From Bdellovibrionales bacterium (lineage in GTDB: Bacteria > Bdellovibrionota > Bdellovibrionia > Bdellovibrionales > UBA1609), in contig JAGRAK010000016.1 in the NCBI GenBank assembly GCA_020434645.1, forward strand, positions 1-15,316: a DNA stretch of 15,316 nt, given 5' to 3'. Under the pieces are notes generated by a model. That model did not search any database and was not told the DNA's origin. It worked only from the letters and a program-made list of their open reading frames with translations. Within the stretch, counting starts at the first letter, position 1; each line of letters opens with the position of its first letter. A program made the translations under genes and the position numbers. Positions 7,545-14,604 of the stretch are shown here, in pieces.

Positions 7545-7574
7545 TTGTCAATAACAGGTCGTTGCAACTATTAC
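7545..7574 (+). promoter_or_regulatory. Weak candidate promoter for the lysine-rich protein / gcvP pair
   Basis: TTGTCA at 7545-7550 (5 of 6 to the -35 consensus) and TATTAC at 7569-7574 (4 of 6) are 18 bases apart. A start near 7581 would give a leader of about 64 bases. The 129-base gap between the divergent epmA-like gene and this gene must hold promoters for both, and the leader is too short for a glycine riboswitch. Confidence 0.28.
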
Positions 7575-7644
7575 CGCCGCTTGACTTTATGCGTATTTTT
7601 AATGAAAGTGCGACTGAAAACAAACCCTTAAGACAGGAGAAATC

Positions 7645-8169
7645 ATGTCTACTCAAAATGTGCCACAAAACACCACTCATACTCCACCAAAACCTACTGA
7701 TACAAATCTAGAAGAAAACCGTTGGGTCGTTCGACTCGAAGAACTTTTAAAAGTTAAAAATCTAGAGGATCTCAAATCTGAGCTCACTAAAGTCGCGACT
7801 GAGATTCAAACTGAGATTCAGAGCTTCGACATCAACGAACACCTTAGCCCTGAAGCCAAGTCACGTTTAAAAAAACTTGAACAACGTTACAACGAAGTTA
7901 TGCGCGGAGTACAAAAAGCTCAGAAGCAATTTGATCGCGAGTTTAATAAAAGCCTTCGAGTTTTAAAGAGAACTCGCCAAGATGCTGAAAAACAAATCAA
8001 AATGCTAAAAACAAAAGTAACAAAACATCGCAGCACAATTGTTAAAGCTTCGAACAATTTAAAAAAGAAAGTTGCTAAGACAGCTAAAACTGCAAAAAAG
8101 GCGACAAAGTCACGCAAACCTAAAAAAGCAACAGTGAAAGCAAAAACAAAAAAAGTTAGCAAATTATAA
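7645..8169 (+). CDS. Lysine-rich coiled-coil protein with histone H1-like tail, function unknown
   Basis: I do not recognise a named family. The 174-residue protein has three parts. Residues 1-25 are polar and Pro/Thr-rich. Residues about 26-135 are charged, helix-forming and heptad-like (ELLKVKNLEDLKSELTKV, then RLKKLEQRYNEVMRGVQKAQ), suggesting a coiled coil. Residues 139-174 hold 16 Lys and one Arg in 36 positions, no acidic residue, and repeated KTAK/KKAT units, like bacterial histone H1-like tails (Hc1, AlgP, PhaF C termini). Nucleic-acid binding or phasin-like granule association are both plausible; no signal peptide or membrane segment is seen. AGGAG (7635-7639) five bases before the ATG fixes the start. 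gcvP begins 18 bases after the stop, so the two genes are probably co-transcribed. Confidence 0.72.
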   Translation: MSTQNVPQNTTHTPPKPTDTNLEENRWVVRLEELLKVKNLEDLKSELTKVATEIQTEIQSFDINEHLSPEAKSRLKKLEQRYNEVMRGVQKAQKQFDREFNKSLRVLKRTRQDAEKQIKMLKTKVTKHRSTIVKASNNLKKKVAKTAKTAKKATKSRKPKKATVKAKTKKVSKL

Positions 8170-8187
8170 AACAAAAGGAGTTTTCAC

Positions 8188-11034
8188 ATGAGTGAAAGCT
8201 TTGCATCTCGACACCTGGGGATCTCTGAATCTGATTTAACAAAAATGCTAAAAGTGGTTGGGGCGCAAAGCCTCAACCATCTTGTTGAATCAGCTGCACC
8301 AAAATCAATTCTAGCTGAAAAGCAGCTTGATATTGGCGCTGGGCTTTCTGAGGCCGAGTTTCTCGAAACAGCAGCCCGTGTGGCCAAAAAAAATAAACTC
8401 TACAAGTCCTATATCGGCCAAGGCTACTACAATACTTTCACACCACCCGTCATTTTACGAAATATTTTAGAAAATCCAGGTTGGTACACGGCTTACACCC
8501 CTTACCAAGCTGAAATTTCTCAAGGTCGCATGGAGGCCTTACTTAATTTTCAAACAATGATTTTAGATCTTACAGGTTTACAGATTGCCAACGCCTCACT
8601 ACTTGACGAGGGCACGGCTGCTGCTGAAGCTATGGCCCTCAGCTTTCATTCTCAGAAAAAAGATAAGCGAGTCAAATTTTTTGTCGATCAAGATGTGTTC
8701 ACACAAACTCTTGAAGTTATAAAAACGCGTGCAAAACCAATTGGCATCGAAGTGGTCGTAGGCGACATAATGTCGGCTCCAATTGACGATTCTCATTTTG
8801 CTTATTTTGCTCAGTACCCCACCGCATCTGGAGAAGTTCGAGATTACACTGCAATTACAGAAAAAATTCATGCCGTAACGGCACACGCTATTGTGGCAGC
8901 AGACCTTCTAAGCCTATGCTTACTCAAACCCCCTGGCGAATGGGGTGCGGATATTGCCGTCGGCAGCACTCAACGCTTTGGTGTACCAATGGGCTTTGGC
9001 GGCCCCCATGCAGCCTACATGTCGGCGAAAGAAGAATTCACTCGCCAGTTACCTGGCCGAATTATTGGGTTATCTAAAGATGTTCACGGTGCGCCGGCAC
9101 TACGACTTGCCCTGCAAACACGTGAGCAACACATACGCCGTGAAAAAGCGACGAGCAATATCTGTACATCGCAAGTGTTGTTAGCCGTAATGGCCTCCAT
9201 GTATGCCATCTACCATGGCCCTGAAGGTTTAAAAAACATAGCTCGCCGAGTGAATGAACTGACCTCTGTACTTAAATCGAATTTATTGCAATTAGGATAT
9301 CAGATTACCAACGAACATTTTTTTGACTCTCTTTGCATAGCTCAATCAGACAAATCTGAAACTCAAAAAATTCTGAAGCTATTTCGAGATAACCAAATTA
9401 ATCTCGGCACAGATACATCTGGCCATATTTTAATTAGCCTTGATGAAACAACGACACTCGCTGATATCGATAAACTTCTTCAACTGTTCGCTCAAGCTAA
9501 AAATAAAAAGTCTGAGGCCTTGTCAAACTCAGATCTTAAATTGCATATTCCAAAAAATCTTGAACGCAAATCGGCCTTCTTAACACATCCTACATTTCAA
9601 TCTTATCACTCTGAGACTGAAATGCTTCGATACATGCATCGACTCGAACAAAAAGATCTTGCTCTCAACCAAGCCATGATACCACTCGGGTCGTGCACCA
9701 TGAAGCTTAATGCCACGAGCGAAATGATCCCGGTGACTTGGCCTGAATTTTCTAGCTTGCATCCTTTTGTACCACTTGACCAAGCACAAGGTTACCTCGA
9801 GATGATTCATCAGCTTGAAAACTGGCTGTCACAAGCGACAGGGTTTGCCGGAATATCTTTGCAACCCAATGCTGGATCACAAGGTGAATATGCCGGCTTA
9901 CTTGTAGTACGAGCCTATCACGAAGCTCGAGGCGAAGGCGGACGCAACATCTGCCTCATTCCGACTAGCGCTCACGGGACTAACCCAGCCAGTGCTGTTA
10001 TGGCTGGCCTGAAAGTCGTTGCTGTTAAATGTGATGAGAATGGTAATGTCGACGTTCAAGATTTGAAAATTAAAGCCACTGAACATAAAGATAAATTGGC
10101 TGCTCTAATGATTACCTATCCCTCTACCCATGGAGTGTTTGAAGATTCAATTCGCGAAATTTGTGAAGTGATTCATGCTTGTGGCGGGCAGGTCTATATG
10201 GATGGAGCTAATTTTAATGCCCTTGTCGGAGTCGCACGACCTGGCGAATTTGGCCCTGATGTTTGCCATTTGAATTTACATAAGACTTTCTGCATACCAC
10301 ACGGAGGCGGTGGACCCGGTATTGGCCCAATTGGTGTGGCCGCTCATTTGAAGCCATATCTCCCAAAGCACTCGGTCGTTCCCGAGTGCGCGCAAAAGAC
10401 AGGTATTTCAGCAGTTGCCTCCGCACCGTGGGGCTCGGCAAGCATTCTCCCTATTTCATGGGCTTATATTGCCATGATGGGCTCTGACGGTCTTAAAAAA
10501 GCCACTCAGGTGGCTATATTAAATGCCAACTACATTGCAAAACGACTCTCAGATCACTACCCAGTTCTTTACCGTGGTCCTGGGGGTTGGGTCGCCCATG
10601 AGTGTATTATCGACGTTCGTAAGTTTAAACAATCAGCCGATATATCAGTCGATGATATTGCCAAAAGACTAATAGATTACGGATTTCATGCGCCCACTAT
10701 GTCTTGGCCTGTTGCCGGGACACTTATGATTGAACCTACTGAAAGCGAATCACTCGCTGAACTCGATCGTTTTTGCGATGCCATGATTGCGATTCGTGAG
10801 GAGATCAGTGAAATTGAAGTCTCAAAAGATACGAATAATGTTTTAAAAAATGCACCACACTGCTTAAGCCACGTCACTCAAGATAAGTGGGACCACCCCT
10901 ATTCACGGCAAAAAGCAGCATATCCTCTGCCCATAGTTAGAGAACGTAAATTCTGGGCAACCGTCAGTCGCGTCGACAATGTGTACGGAGACCGCAATCT
11001 CGTGTGCTCATGTCCGCCTATGAGTGAATACTAA
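8188..11034 (+). CDS. gcvP: Glycine dehydrogenase (decarboxylating), P protein of the glycine cleavage system
   Basis: A 948-residue PLP enzyme that decarboxylates glycine and passes the aminomethyl group to the lipoyl arm of GcvH. The length is that of the one-chain form in which GcvPA and GcvPB halves are fused. Seen: RHLGISESDL at the N terminus, YIGQGYYNTFTPPVILRNI and the YTPYQAEISQGR block in the first half, GSTQRFGVPMGFGGPHAA (about 256-273), then in the second half LGSCTMKLNA, SAHGTNPASA and the PLP site HLNLHKTF with Lys699, followed by the glycine-rich PHGGGGPGIGP. The end RNLVCSCPPMSEY matches the family C terminus, so the protein is complete. AAGGAG lies seven bases before the ATG. 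gcvT and gcvH, often upstream, are absent; a lysine-rich protein gene takes that place. Confidence 0.96.
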   Translation: MSESFASRHLGISESDLTKMLKVVGAQSLNHLVESAAPKSILAEKQLDIGAGLSEAEFLETAARVAKKNKLYKSYIGQGYYNTFTPPVILRNILENPGWYTAYTPYQAEISQGRMEALLNFQTMILDLTGLQIANASLLDEGTAAAEAMALSFHSQKKDKRVKFFVDQDVFTQTLEVIKTRAKPIGIEVVVGDIMSAPIDDSHFAYFAQYPTASGEVRDYTAITEKIHAVTAHAIVAADLLSLCLLKPPGEWGADIAVGSTQRFGVPMGFGGPHAAYMSAKEEFTRQLPGRIIGLSKDVHGAPALRLALQTREQHIRREKATSNICTSQVLLAVMASMYAIYHGPEGLKNIARRVNELTSVLKSNLLQLGYQITNEHFFDSLCIAQSDKSETQKILKLFRDNQINLGTDTSGHILISLDETTTLADIDKLLQLFAQAKNKKSEALSNSDLKLHIPKNLERKSAFLTHPTFQSYHSETEMLRYMHRLEQKDLALNQAMIPLGSCTMKLNATSEMIPVTWPEFSSLHPFVPLDQAQGYLEMIHQLENWLSQATGFAGISLQPNAGSQGEYAGLLVVRAYHEARGEGGRNICLIPTSAHGTNPASAVMAGLKVVAVKCDENGNVDVQDLKIKATEHKDKLAALMITYPSTHGVFEDSIREICEVIHACGGQVYMDGANFNALVGVARPGEFGPDVCHLNLHKTFCIPHGGGGPGIGPIGVAAHLKPYLPKHSVVPECAQKTGISAVASAPWGSASILPISWAYIAMMGSDGLKKATQVAILNANYIAKRLSDHYPVLYRGPGGWVAHECIIDVRKFKQSADISVDDIAKRLIDYGFHAPTMSWPVAGTLMIEPTESESLAELDRFCDAMIAIREEISEIEVSKDTNNVLKNAPHCLSHVTQDKWDHPYSRQKAAYPLPIVRERKFWATVSRVDNVYGDRNLVCSCPPMSEY

Positions 11035-11077
11035 TCGTTTACGTCTTATCTTTTAAACACATCGAAGCTTTGAGTTT

Positions 11078-12049
11078 TCAGCGCTTAAATTTTTCTAACA
11101 TACGCTGCATAAAAGATTTTTTTGATTCATTTCTCTCTTCAAGAATAACCTCGGTTAAGTGAGCCAATATTTTCTCTTCACGAGGGCTCACCACCCTCTC
11201 TGTAAAAGCTTTCATTTCGCCAGACACTGTGGCCAAACTGTTTCTAAAAAGTTTATCAAAAGGGTGATGCACGGTGCGCGAGCTTTTGCCATTATATAGA
11301 ATATTATTATCTGTCCAATCGAGAATAATCCAACGGTCTTGCTCAATACTGTAGACTATCTGAGATGCTTTGAAATCACCGATGGTATCAAATTTGGCCA
11401 CCGCTTTGGCGAGTTGAATTAGTGCCCGTTCGGCCTTCTGCAAAAGCTCGCGAGAATGCCCTTCAGGATTTATAAAAAAATCATGCCCAGTGAGATCATA
11501 CTGAACAAGCTCAGTTAAATTGTACTCTTCACTTAAGTGGTCATATAAAAACGGGATCGGCAGATTGTGCTCTTGAAGTACATAATAACCATCGTAATAT
11601 TTATTAATAAAACTCCTGATCGGTATGGCCGCGGCAAAAGGTCTTAAAACTTCATCTGATGAGGGAATTCGTAATGCATAGAGGCGGCTACTAATGATTC
11701 CGCGTTCAATTGGGTATACAGCTAAGACTTCAGTTGTGAAGCCCTCACCAAGCTTGTGCGAATATACGAATTCTGCCTCATTGCTAAATTTTAAAATATC
11801 GCCTTGATTTAACTTTTCATGGGTCACTTGAATATAATTTTCAATCGCTTTTTTTTGCTTATCAAAGAGTTGATGCACAACTGAATTTTGACCCAATAAT
11901 TGAGTACACCTACCCGAACCATTGCGAGCATCGCCGCCAAGGTCTTGCGCACCATAAAGCATAACTGGCGACGTAAATAACAAGAACAGCACAGCTAGAT
12001 GTGTAAAAAATCCCGATTGGGCGCCAAAAATTGTCGCTAATAGTCTCAT
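11078..12049 (-). CDS. Exported protein with degenerate protein-kinase-like motifs
   Basis: A 323-residue protein with a signal-peptide-like N terminus: a hydrophobic run at about 14-32 and a possible cleavage after LYGA (34). It would act outside the cytoplasm or be membrane-anchored if uncleaved. The rest has kinase-fold landmarks in the right order: KLGEGFTTEV (99-108) resembles a glycine-rich loop; YALRI (124-128) occupies the VAIK position with Arg127 instead of Lys; TELVQYDL (179-186) could be the hinge; IGDFKASQ (223-230) copies the HRDLKxxN loop with Asp225 and Lys227 but Gln230 for Asn; and IILDW (241-245) with Asp244 stands for DFG, as in aminoglycoside-type kinases. The C-terminal 50 residues are helical and charged. 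Activity is doubtful because two ATP-contact residues are changed. The fold call is by eye. The gene converges on gcvP and follows the GLUG lipoprotein gene by 90 bases. Confidence 0.6.
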   Translation of the reverse strand: MRLLATIFGAQSGFFTHLAVLFLLFTSPVMLYGAQDLGGDARNGSGRCTQLLGQNSVVHQLFDKQKKAIENYIQVTHEKLNQGDILKFSNEAEFVYSHKLGEGFTTEVLAVYPIERGIISSRLYALRIPSSDEVLRPFAAAIPIRSFINKYYDGYYVLQEHNLPIPFLYDHLSEEYNLTELVQYDLTGHDFFINPEGHSRELLQKAERALIQLAKAVAKFDTIGDFKASQIVYSIEQDRWIILDWTDNNILYNGKSSRTVHHPFDKLFRNSLATVSGEMKAFTERVVSPREEKILAHLTEVILEERNESKKSFMQRMLEKFKR

Positions 12050-12139
12050 ATTCTCAGTAATTATCCGTTTATAATGATTACACGCTTCTAGCGAGTAGTT
12101 TAAGGCAAGAAATAGACCAGATATTATATAGACTTAGAA

Positions 12140-13477
12140 TTATCTGAAATCAGGCAGACCAGCAGGCACTTCTCTCCAAATATTTACAAAATCCCAAGTC
12201 ACGAGTGGCGAGTTAGTTGATATTTGAAAACTGCTAGAGGGCACAAAAATACCTTTCATCACACATGTAGTATTCGCTGTGCAGGTGCCTGAATAATAAT
12301 TATTTGAAAGTGTAGTGACCGAGTCTCTACCCACAACATTGCCTATCGAATTTGAAGTTGGTGAAATACTGCTGTTGCTTACGTCACCTGTTGCAAATGA
12401 GTCGATGACTGTGTTTCCAGGGTTCACGCTATAACCGACGAGACTGCCCTGAAATCCAGCTGCAGCACTTGTCGTGTTACCAGTAGCATAACATCTACGC
12501 ACCGTTGACCCTGAGTTCCAACCCACGAGCCCGCCGAGCATTGTGGCCGAACTCGACACATTAACTAATGAATAACTATCTTGTATGATTCCAGAATTCT
12601 TATTCACGCCGACAAGGCCGCCAACCCATGTGCCTGTACCAGTGACAGTACCAGATGACATCGATCGAGAGATCGTACCACCATCATTATACCCCACTAG
12701 TGCTCCGAGATTACTTCCTCCCGTGATATCCACATTTTCAAGACGCACTCCATGAATTGTGGCATTACTAATATACCCAAAAAATCCAGTTTCAGTTTCA
12801 CCAGAGGCGGTAAACTTAAGGTTTTTCAGCACATGATTGTCACCGTAGAAGGCACCGGTAAATTGAGTAGTCGTATTGCCAATTGGCGTGTGCGTATAGA
12901 CCGAGTTGTTAATATCTAAATTCGCCATTAATCGAAATATTTTATTCCAATGTGTTGAATTGTTTTTTAATTGAGAGAGTTGAGCAACAGAACAAATAGT
13001 ATATGAAAGCAAAACACTACTACCATCAATACCTGGCTCACCAGAGTTAGCAAACGGAGAGTTGGCTATACGACCTGGCGTGCAGTATTTATAGATAACA
13101 TTAACTGTAATGTCACTGCCCTGATACGTCGACAAAACAAGTTTACCTTGCATATCAGATTTAGTCATACCCATATAAGTCGCATCAATAAATGTTGAGA
13201 AAGCCCCATTAACACAATCAACATCCGCATAGGCATACCCACTCTCGTTGTGGCGAATCGATATTTTATACCCTGATTTTGTAACGCAAGACCCAGATAG
13301 ATAAATCATGTCCGTTGGGTTATTGATTGTGAAACTGTAACTATCCGGTGAAATTATGGACGATCCACTTTGAGCGTACTCCGTAGACGCCGGCACTGAA
13401 TTCTTACATCCCAAATTGAGACACAAAAATAGACCAACCCATGGCCATAAAATGAGTTTCGAACATACGCGCAACAT
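12140..13477 (-). CDS. GLUG-repeat lipoprotein, predicted cell-surface protein
   Basis: A 445-residue lipoprotein: the signal peptide ends in the lipobox LNLGC, with the lipidated Cys at 24. Residues about 45-135 look like an Ig-like or beta-rich domain with paired cysteines. From about 155 the typical GLUG-protein region begins (ICSVAQLSQL, FRLMANLDIN, then FTGAFYGDNHVLKNLKF), followed by repeats centred on GFFGYIS (231-237), GALVGYN (258-264), GGLVGVN (286-292), GGLVGWN (315-321) and GSLVGYS (344-350), plus a weaker GNVVGRD (379-385). The spacing of about 28-29 residues suggests a beta-helix. GLUG proteins are found in surface adhesins and peptidase-associated proteins; the role here is not known. 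No strong ribosome site is seen before the ATG. It lies between the astacin and kinase-like genes on the same strand. Confidence 0.8.
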   Translation of the reverse strand: MLRVCSKLILWPWVGLFLCLNLGCKNSVPASTEYAQSGSSIISPDSYSFTINNPTDMIYLSGSCVTKSGYKISIRHNESGYAYADVDCVNGAFSTFIDATYMGMTKSDMQGKLVLSTYQGSDITVNVIYKYCTPGRIANSPFANSGEPGIDGSSVLLSYTICSVAQLSQLKNNSTHWNKIFRLMANLDINNSVYTHTPIGNTTTQFTGAFYGDNHVLKNLKFTASGETETGFFGYISNATIHGVRLENVDITGGSNLGALVGYNDGGTISRSMSSGTVTGTGTWVGGLVGVNKNSGIIQDSYSLVNVSSSATMLGGLVGWNSGSTVRRCYATGNTTSAAAGFQGSLVGYSVNPGNTVIDSFATGDVSNSSISPTSNSIGNVVGRDSVTTLSNNYYSGTCTANTTCVMKGIFVPSSSFQISTNSPLVTWDFVNIWREVPAGLPDFR

Positions 13478-13483
13478 ACGACC

Positions 13484-13513
13484 ATTGTAGCTTAAAATTT
13501 AAAATATTAACAA
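13484..13513 (-). promoter_or_regulatory. Candidate promoter touching the GLUG lipoprotein start
   Basis: On the minus strand TTGTTA (13513-13508, 4 of 6) and TACAAT (13489-13484, 5 of 6) are 18 bases apart in an AT-rich stretch. A start seven bases beyond the -10 box would fall on the ATG at 13477, giving a leaderless message, which fits the missing ribosome site. It may equally be a chance match in AT-rich DNA. Confidence 0.22.
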
Positions 13514-13585
13514 AAAATGAACGATTGCCACAATATTAAGCCCTACATATATCATTCTGACTCGATCATGTCTTGAAATGTGTCA

Positions 13586-14410
13586 TTACTCTCGAGCGCC
13601 ATAAAGTGCGCGAATCGCAAATTGATCAAGCTCTGACAAATGTTTCGCATGGCCTATATGATCAGCGTATTTTTCGTAGCCCGCTCTTGGGCGAATCGTA
13701 TCTTGCCCGTTTTTAGTGAAAGCATTTTGTCTGTAATGCATAATCGATAAAAAATCATAGGGTGTGAGCAGTTCAGTCGACTGCTGCATAAAATTGAGCT
13801 TGTAGGTAAATCCCATAAATTGATCTTTAATATTTTCTCTTAGAACTTCAACATACTGATCACGGTCTGATCGCTGATGCTCGTGAGTCAGCCCGAAAGC
13901 ATGGCCAAGCTCGTGAAGTACAGTTTCATAATTGTCACAATGGGGGCCTAAATTCATACGTCGCTTAATACCAAAAACATAATCCGCCTGCCCCAACATC
14001 GACCAACAACCTGTTTTTACGCCAAGAAATGAGCGTCCGATTTTTAGTTTTCTTTTTTTATATGACCCCAACTGACAGCGAACATTCGCGTACTGGCTCC
14101 ACTCCGAACAGGCCTGAAAAACTAACCTTCTCAAATTTTGATTCACATTTTTTTTGAATTCAATGGGCAGCACACCGTCCTCCCATAAAATGACTTGCTC
14201 TGGACGTGCCCCACTTTGCCGAGGGTCGTTCGCATCTTGATCCCCGTTCGAATTTATGAAGCGATCATCAACAAGTAGATCACCCATTTGATAAAACTTC
14301 TGTTGGTCAATGATTACAGAAAATTTTTCAATATCTACAGGTGGCCCGGCATGCGCGAGCAAAGAAGCAAGGCGAATTAATGACGCGAGTATAATCAAAA
14401 GCAGTGGCAT
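13586..14410 (-). CDS. Astacin-type (M12A) secreted zinc metalloprotease
   Basis: A 274-residue endopeptidase with an N-terminal signal peptide (hydrophobic run to about residue 20, AHA cleavage-like site). Seen: the zinc site HELGHAFGLTHEH at 166-178, which fits HExxHxxGxxHE of astacins and is followed by QRSDRDQYV, matching the family's RxDRD; and the Met-turn SIMHY at 222-226 with the tyrosine ligand. Before it lies a likely propeptide or spacer of about 75 residues, with four cysteines between about 101 and 158. Catalytic residues are intact, so an active protease is expected, exported to periplasm or medium. Start: ATG 14410 has GGGGAG seven bases upstream and gives a proper signal peptide; the longer TTG frame from 14464 adds 18 residues and is less likely. 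Target unknown. Confidence 0.9.
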   Translation of the reverse strand: MPLLLIILASLIRLASLLAHAGPPVDIEKFSVIIDQQKFYQMGDLLVDDRFINSNGDQDANDPRQSGARPEQVILWEDGVLPIEFKKNVNQNLRRLVFQACSEWSQYANVRCQLGSYKKRKLKIGRSFLGVKTGCWSMLGQADYVFGIKRRMNLGPHCDNYETVLHELGHAFGLTHEHQRSDRDQYVEVLRENIKDQFMGFTYKLNFMQQSTELLTPYDFLSIMHYRQNAFTKNGQDTIRPRAGYEKYADHIGHAKHLSELDQFAIRALYGARE

Positions 14411-14433
14411 GAGTTCTCCCCTATATAGGTGTA

Positions 14434-14464
14434 AGAATAGCAAAACTAATATTCTTCGTCTCAA
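14434..14464 (-). promoter_or_regulatory. Candidate promoter of the astacin gene
   Basis: On the minus strand TTGAGA (14464-14459, 5 of 6) is followed after 19 bases by TATTCT (14439-14434, 4 of 6), which is preceded by TGC, an extended -10 element. The leader to the ATG at 14410 would be about 20 bases and contains the ribosome site. Spacing is on the long side. Confidence 0.3.
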
Positions 14465-14490
14465 ATTAGGTGGTTTAATAGACTATAACT

Positions 14491-14518
14491 GGCCTAATAG
14501 GCCTATGAAAATCATGGC
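14491..14518. repeat. GGCC cluster with a 10-base perfect palindrome between divergent genes
   Basis: The intergenic space between the astacin gene and the M20 gene holds three GGCC sites (14491, 14500 and 14515) within 28 bases. The middle one is the centre of the perfect palindrome ATAGGCCTAT (14497-14506). It could be an operator serving one or both divergent genes; no known regulator site is recognised. Confidence 0.2.
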
Positions 14519-14604
14519 CAAATCATTTGCATTTTCTATTGGAATTACAGAGCAGCAGGAGTAAGAGCATAAGTGTATTGGATACAATTTAATTTGGAGG
14601 TCAC

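Noticed and set aside
7516..7644. Glycine riboswitch for the gcvP transcript
   Set aside because: The gap is only 129 bases, shared by two divergent genes, and no glycine-aptamer pattern was recognised.
7920..8174. Minus-strand frame rich in Phe and Ala
   Set aside because: It is the complement of the lysine-rich tail (AAA/AAG codons read as TTT/CTT) and not a real gene.
11055..11077. Hairpin AAACACA/TGAGTTT between gcvP and the kinase-like gene as a bidirectional terminator
   Set aside because: The stem is AT-rich with one mismatch and a nine-base loop, and the T-run is short; too weak to call.
14310..14564. Plus-strand frame of 84 codons
   Set aside because: It overlaps the astacin signal-peptide region on the other strand and shows no protein-family features.
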